NCBI GenBank assembly: GCA_963835825.1
Contig: CAWIGZ010000003.1
Location: 62,001 to 126,000, forward strand
DNA length: 64,000 nucleotides
Direction of reading: 5' to 3'
Source: JADGRB01 sp963835825
Lineage (GTDB): Bacteria; Myxococcota_A; Polyangia; Fen-1088
Positions within the stretch are counted from its first letter, which is position 1, and every line of letters begins with the position of its first letter. Positions 61,606 through 64,000 of the stretch are shown in pieces. The notes beneath the pieces were generated by a model. The model had not been told where the DNA came from and made no database searches. It saw nothing but the letters and a program-made list of their open reading frames with translations. The translations under genes were made by a program, and so were the position numbers.

Positions 61606-62658
61606 TCAGAAGACCGTCCGACGGCCAATGAACCGTCGCGCCGCCAGCGGCCGGCGCGGCGGATGATGGTCGACCAAGGTCCCTTCGACCATCACCGGGC
61701 CCGAGTTTCCGAACAGGACGAGGCCGGCCGTGTTGTCCCCACCGCTCCCCTCGACCACCACGCCGAACTGGCTGTCGTGGCCGTCGTTGAAAAGCACCAG
61801 CGTGCGGCGCGCGCCCGGCAGCACCGCCGGCTCGCCGCAGCAGAGATTGGAGACGAGCACGCCGTCGCCGGTCGCGTCGGCGGTCGGGTTGTCGGGGATG
61901 CTGACGTCGTTGCGCTCGACGGCGGTGTCGTCGGCGGCGAACACGAAGATGCCGGCCATCGAGAAGGCGCCGAAGCCGTCGGGAATCGCCCCGCTCACCC
62001 GGTTGCCGACGACGACGTTGTGCTCGGGGCGGTTGACCGGCGCGCCGGGCCCGCCCGCCGCCGCGATCGTGTCGCGGGCCAGCTGGACGACGATGCCGTC
62101 GCCCCCGGCGCAGAGCGCCCCCGTGCAGTCGAAGAGGGTGAGCCCCTCGATCCGGTTGCGGGCGATGAACCAGCCGTCACCCGCGGTGTTGGTGATCGCC
62201 TGAACGGTCCCCAGAAAGACGTTGTCCTCCACCCGAACGTCGCTGGCGAAGCGCGCGAAGACGCCCAGCGCCAGCGGAGCGAGATTGTCGGCGGCGATCC
62301 CACGCCCGTCGAAGGTGAACCCCTCGATCCGGGTCCCGCTGGCGGGGCTGGTCCCGTCGGCGCCCGGCAGATAGAAGCCGGCCCGCAGCTCGTCGGAGAT
62401 CGTCGGGCCGTCGGCACACCCGACGATGGTGGCCCGCCCATGTCCGAGCAGGGTCACGGCGGTCGTCACCGTGGCGCCGCAATAGCTGCCTGGTGCGACG
62501 TCGACGGCGTCTCCCGGGCTCGACGCGTCGACCGCGGCCTGAATCGTCCGGTAACGCTCGGGGACCCGCCGCACCCGCGCGTGGGCGGCCGATGCGGCCG
62601 ATGACAACAAAGCACACACCACAGCGATCCCGATCCTGCTCACCCGCGCTTTGACCAT
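61606..62658 (-). CDS. Exported parallel beta-helix protein
   Basis: 350 residues from ATG 62658, which follows GGAGGGTGAG. A signal peptide (IGIAVVCALLSSAASAAHA) is followed by PbH1 right-handed beta-helix repeats (YRTIQAAVDASSPGDAVDVA, GFTFDGRGIAADNLAPLALG, NVVVGNRVSGAIPDGFG, LVLFGNSGPVMVEGTLV). Such proteins bind or cleave polysaccharides, but no catalytic acidic cluster is evident. Two Cys pairs (DCTGALCAGG, NLCCGE) may form disulphides. It lies 13 bp upstream of the SDR stop region on the same strand. Confidence 0.78.
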   Translation of the reverse strand: MVKARVSRIGIAVVCALLSSAASAAHARVRRVPERYRTIQAAVDASSPGDAVDVAPGSYCGATVTTAVTLLGHGRATIVGCADGPTISDELRAGFYLPGADGTSPASGTRIEGFTFDGRGIAADNLAPLALGVFARFASDVRVEDNVFLGTVQAITNTAGDGWFIARNRIEGLTLFDCTGALCAGGDGIVVQLARDTIAAAGGPGAPVNRPEHNVVVGNRVSGAIPDGFGAFSMAGIFVFAADDTAVERNDVSIPDNPTADATGDGVLVSNLCCGEPAVLPGARRTLVLFNDGHDSQFGVVVEGSGGDNTAGLVLFGNSGPVMVEGTLVDHHPPRRPLAARRFIGRRTVF

Positions 62659-62739
62659 CTCACCCTCCAGATCTTGGAGACCAGCGACCATCTCGGTGGC
62701 CGGTCTCGGTGAAGCTGCCGGGCGGCAATATAGCGCCGA

Positions 62740-64000
62740 TCAGCCGGCGCGGCGCTTGAAGGCGTTGCCGGTGAAGGTGGCGGCCAGATCCCAGACGGCG
62801 CTGGGAAAACGGTGGGCATCGGCGAGGACGTCGTCGACGGCGCGGACGATCCAGTCCTCGTCCCGCTCGCTGAGACAGAGCGGGGGCAGGAGCTTGATGA
62901 CGTACATGTCGTGGCCGGCCACCTGACTCAAAATGCGGTGCCGGCTGTAGAGGGGCAGCACCACCATCTGGCAGTAGAGCCCCTTGGTGGCCTTTTCGAC
63001 CAGCGCCCAGGCGGCGCGCAGCTTGAGCGACTTCGGCGGGCCGAGCTCGAGCGCGATCATCATGCCCCGCCCGCGCACCTCGGCGAGCAGCTCGTAGCGG
63101 GCGACCAGCTCTTTCAGGCGGCGAATCAGGCTCTCCCCGCGGCGGGCGGCGTTCTCGATCAGCTTCTCGTCGTCGAGCACCTGCAGCGTGGCCAGGCCGG
63201 CGGCCATCGCCAGGTTGTTCTTGCCGAACGTCGAGCCGTGGACGACGGCCCGATCCATCCGGTCGAACGTCTTGTCGAAGATCCACTTCTTCCCGGCGAC
63301 GGCGCCGACCGGCACGTAGCCGCCCGAGAGCGCCTTGGCGACCAGCACCAGATCGGGATCGACGTCCTCGGCTTGCGTCGCCAGGAACGTGCCGGTGCGC
63401 CCGAGGCCCGTCTGCACCTCGTCGGCGACGAACAACGTGCCGTGCTGGCGACAGAGGCGCGCCGCCGCGGCGAGGTAGCCCGGGGCCGGCAGGTTGACCC
63501 CCTTGCCCTGGATCGGCTCGACGATGAAGGCGGCCACGTCGTCCCGTGAAAGCGCCGCCTCCAGCGCCGGCAGATCGTTCCAGGGGACGCGCACGGCGTC
63601 GGCCAGCAGCGGGCCGAACCCTTCGCGAAAGATGGCGTCTCCGTTGAGCGACAGCGCGCCCATCGTCAGGCCGTGAAAGGCGTGGTCGCAGAAGACCAGC
63701 TTGGCGCGCCTGGTGGCCTGGCGAGACAGCTTGATGGCCGCCTCGACCGCCTCCGTTCCCGAGTTGCAGAAGAAGACGCGCTCTTGCCCCGGCATGCGCG
63801 CGATGAGCTTCTCGGCCAGCATCCCGGCCAGCGGCGAGACGTCCATCTGCACGAGGTCGGCCAGATCGGCGGCCAGCACGTCGGCCAGCGCCCGTTTCAC
63901 CGTCGGGTGATTGCGCCCCACCGCGAACACGCCGAACCCGGAGAGGAGATCGAGATAGCGCTGCCCCTCCTTGTCGTAGAGATAGGCCCCCTCGGCGCGC
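62740..64000 (-). CDS. Class III aminotransferase, partial (runs off right edge)
   Basis: At least 420 codons; the reading frame continues past the right edge, starting in view at AYLYDKEGQRYLDLLSGFGV. The PLP site has NSGTEAVEAAIKLSRQAT, DEVQTGLGRTGTFLA and the Schiff-base Lys in LVAKALSGGYVPVGA. The family includes acetylornithine, ornithine and related omega-aminotransferases. GFGVFAVGRNHP and the C-terminal NAFKRR tail do not settle which. It is separated from the beta-helix gene by 81 bp. Confidence 0.88.
   Translation of the reverse strand, partial: RAEGAYLYDKEGQRYLDLLSGFGVFAVGRNHPTVKRALADVLAADLADLVQMDVSPLAGMLAEKLIARMPGQERVFFCNSGTEAVEAAIKLSRQATRRAKLVFCDHAFHGLTMGALSLNGDAIFREGFGPLLADAVRVPWNDLPALEAALSRDDVAAFIVEPIQGKGVNLPAPGYLAAAARLCRQHGTLFVADEVQTGLGRTGTFLATQAEDVDPDLVLVAKALSGGYVPVGAVAGKKWIFDKTFDRMDRAVVHGSTFGKNNLAMAAGLATLQVLDDEKLIENAARRGESLIRRLKELVARYELLAEVRGRGMMIALELGPPKSLKLRAAWALVEKATKGLYCQMVVLPLYSRHRILSQVAGHDMYVIKLLPPLCLSERDEDWIVRAVDDVLADAHRFPSAVWDLAATFTGNAFKRRAG

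Overview
The window looks like chromosomal DNA of a high-GC member of the Myxococcota (Polyangia-like). The reasons are two eukaryote-type Ser/Thr kinases (one with PEGA domains), several lipoproteins with Gly-Thr-Gly-Gly linkers and Cys-rich modules, an RCC1-repeat lipoprotein, a sigma-54 response regulator and a KorAB-type 2-oxoacid oxidoreductase. This assignment is inference from gene content. No rRNA, tRNA or CRISPR array was seen.

Layout. 1-555: 5' part of a TPR protein. 989-8496: a signalling/redox cluster, kinase - membrane sensor - cupredoxin - cytochrome c lipoprotein joined by 4-nt overlaps, then a di-haem lipoprotein and a second kinase; the two transcription units share an upstream sequence element. 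8501-11970: a degenerate response regulator, two lipoproteins and a macro-domain protein. 12321-14930: a CpxP/ZraP-like protein with an OmpR-type regulator and a frameshifted histidine kinase, preceded by a 10-bp-period direct repeat that suits OmpR-type binding. 15083-15807: a broken ribulose-phosphate 3-epimerase and a possible gpsA scrap. 15957-19267: a ricin-lectin lipoprotein that may be a pore former, and a regulator with two HTH units. 19271-20258: an IS200-type element with a HEARO/omegaRNA-like leader but no IscB gene. 20268-25034: korC-like, korA and korB on the minus strand, with a divergent 1-Cys peroxiredoxin.

26136-27922 is a visibly lower-GC cassette holding a putative caspase-fold (clan CD/CHAT-like) protein and an overlapping secreted protein, flanked by 25-bp hairpin repeats. 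28184-34973 holds secreted lipoproteins: an RCC1 protein, two GH30 glycosidases with minisatellite linkers and a 47-residue lipoprotein. 35052-47113 is a polysaccharide/O-antigen locus: radical SAM protein, methyltransferase, two O-antigen ligase-like proteins, sugar-1-P transferase, a GT4, a GT4-nucleotidyltransferase fusion and a flippase. 47138-52616 is a four-gene minus-strand signalling operon: small protein, sigma-54 regulator, TPR-HATPase membrane protein, receiver-like protein. 52769-64000 holds SPFH and SH3-like proteins, pirin, a beta-barrel protein, a GH63-like hydrolase, an SDR, a beta-helix protein and a class III aminotransferase that runs off the edge.

Seven or so apparent indels and one nonsense change interrupt otherwise well conserved genes (about 14.37, 15.13-15.60, 20.13, 38.20 and 50.43 kb). 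Those between 13.7 and 15.8 kb cluster and may be real decay. The isolated ones could equally be sequencing errors.
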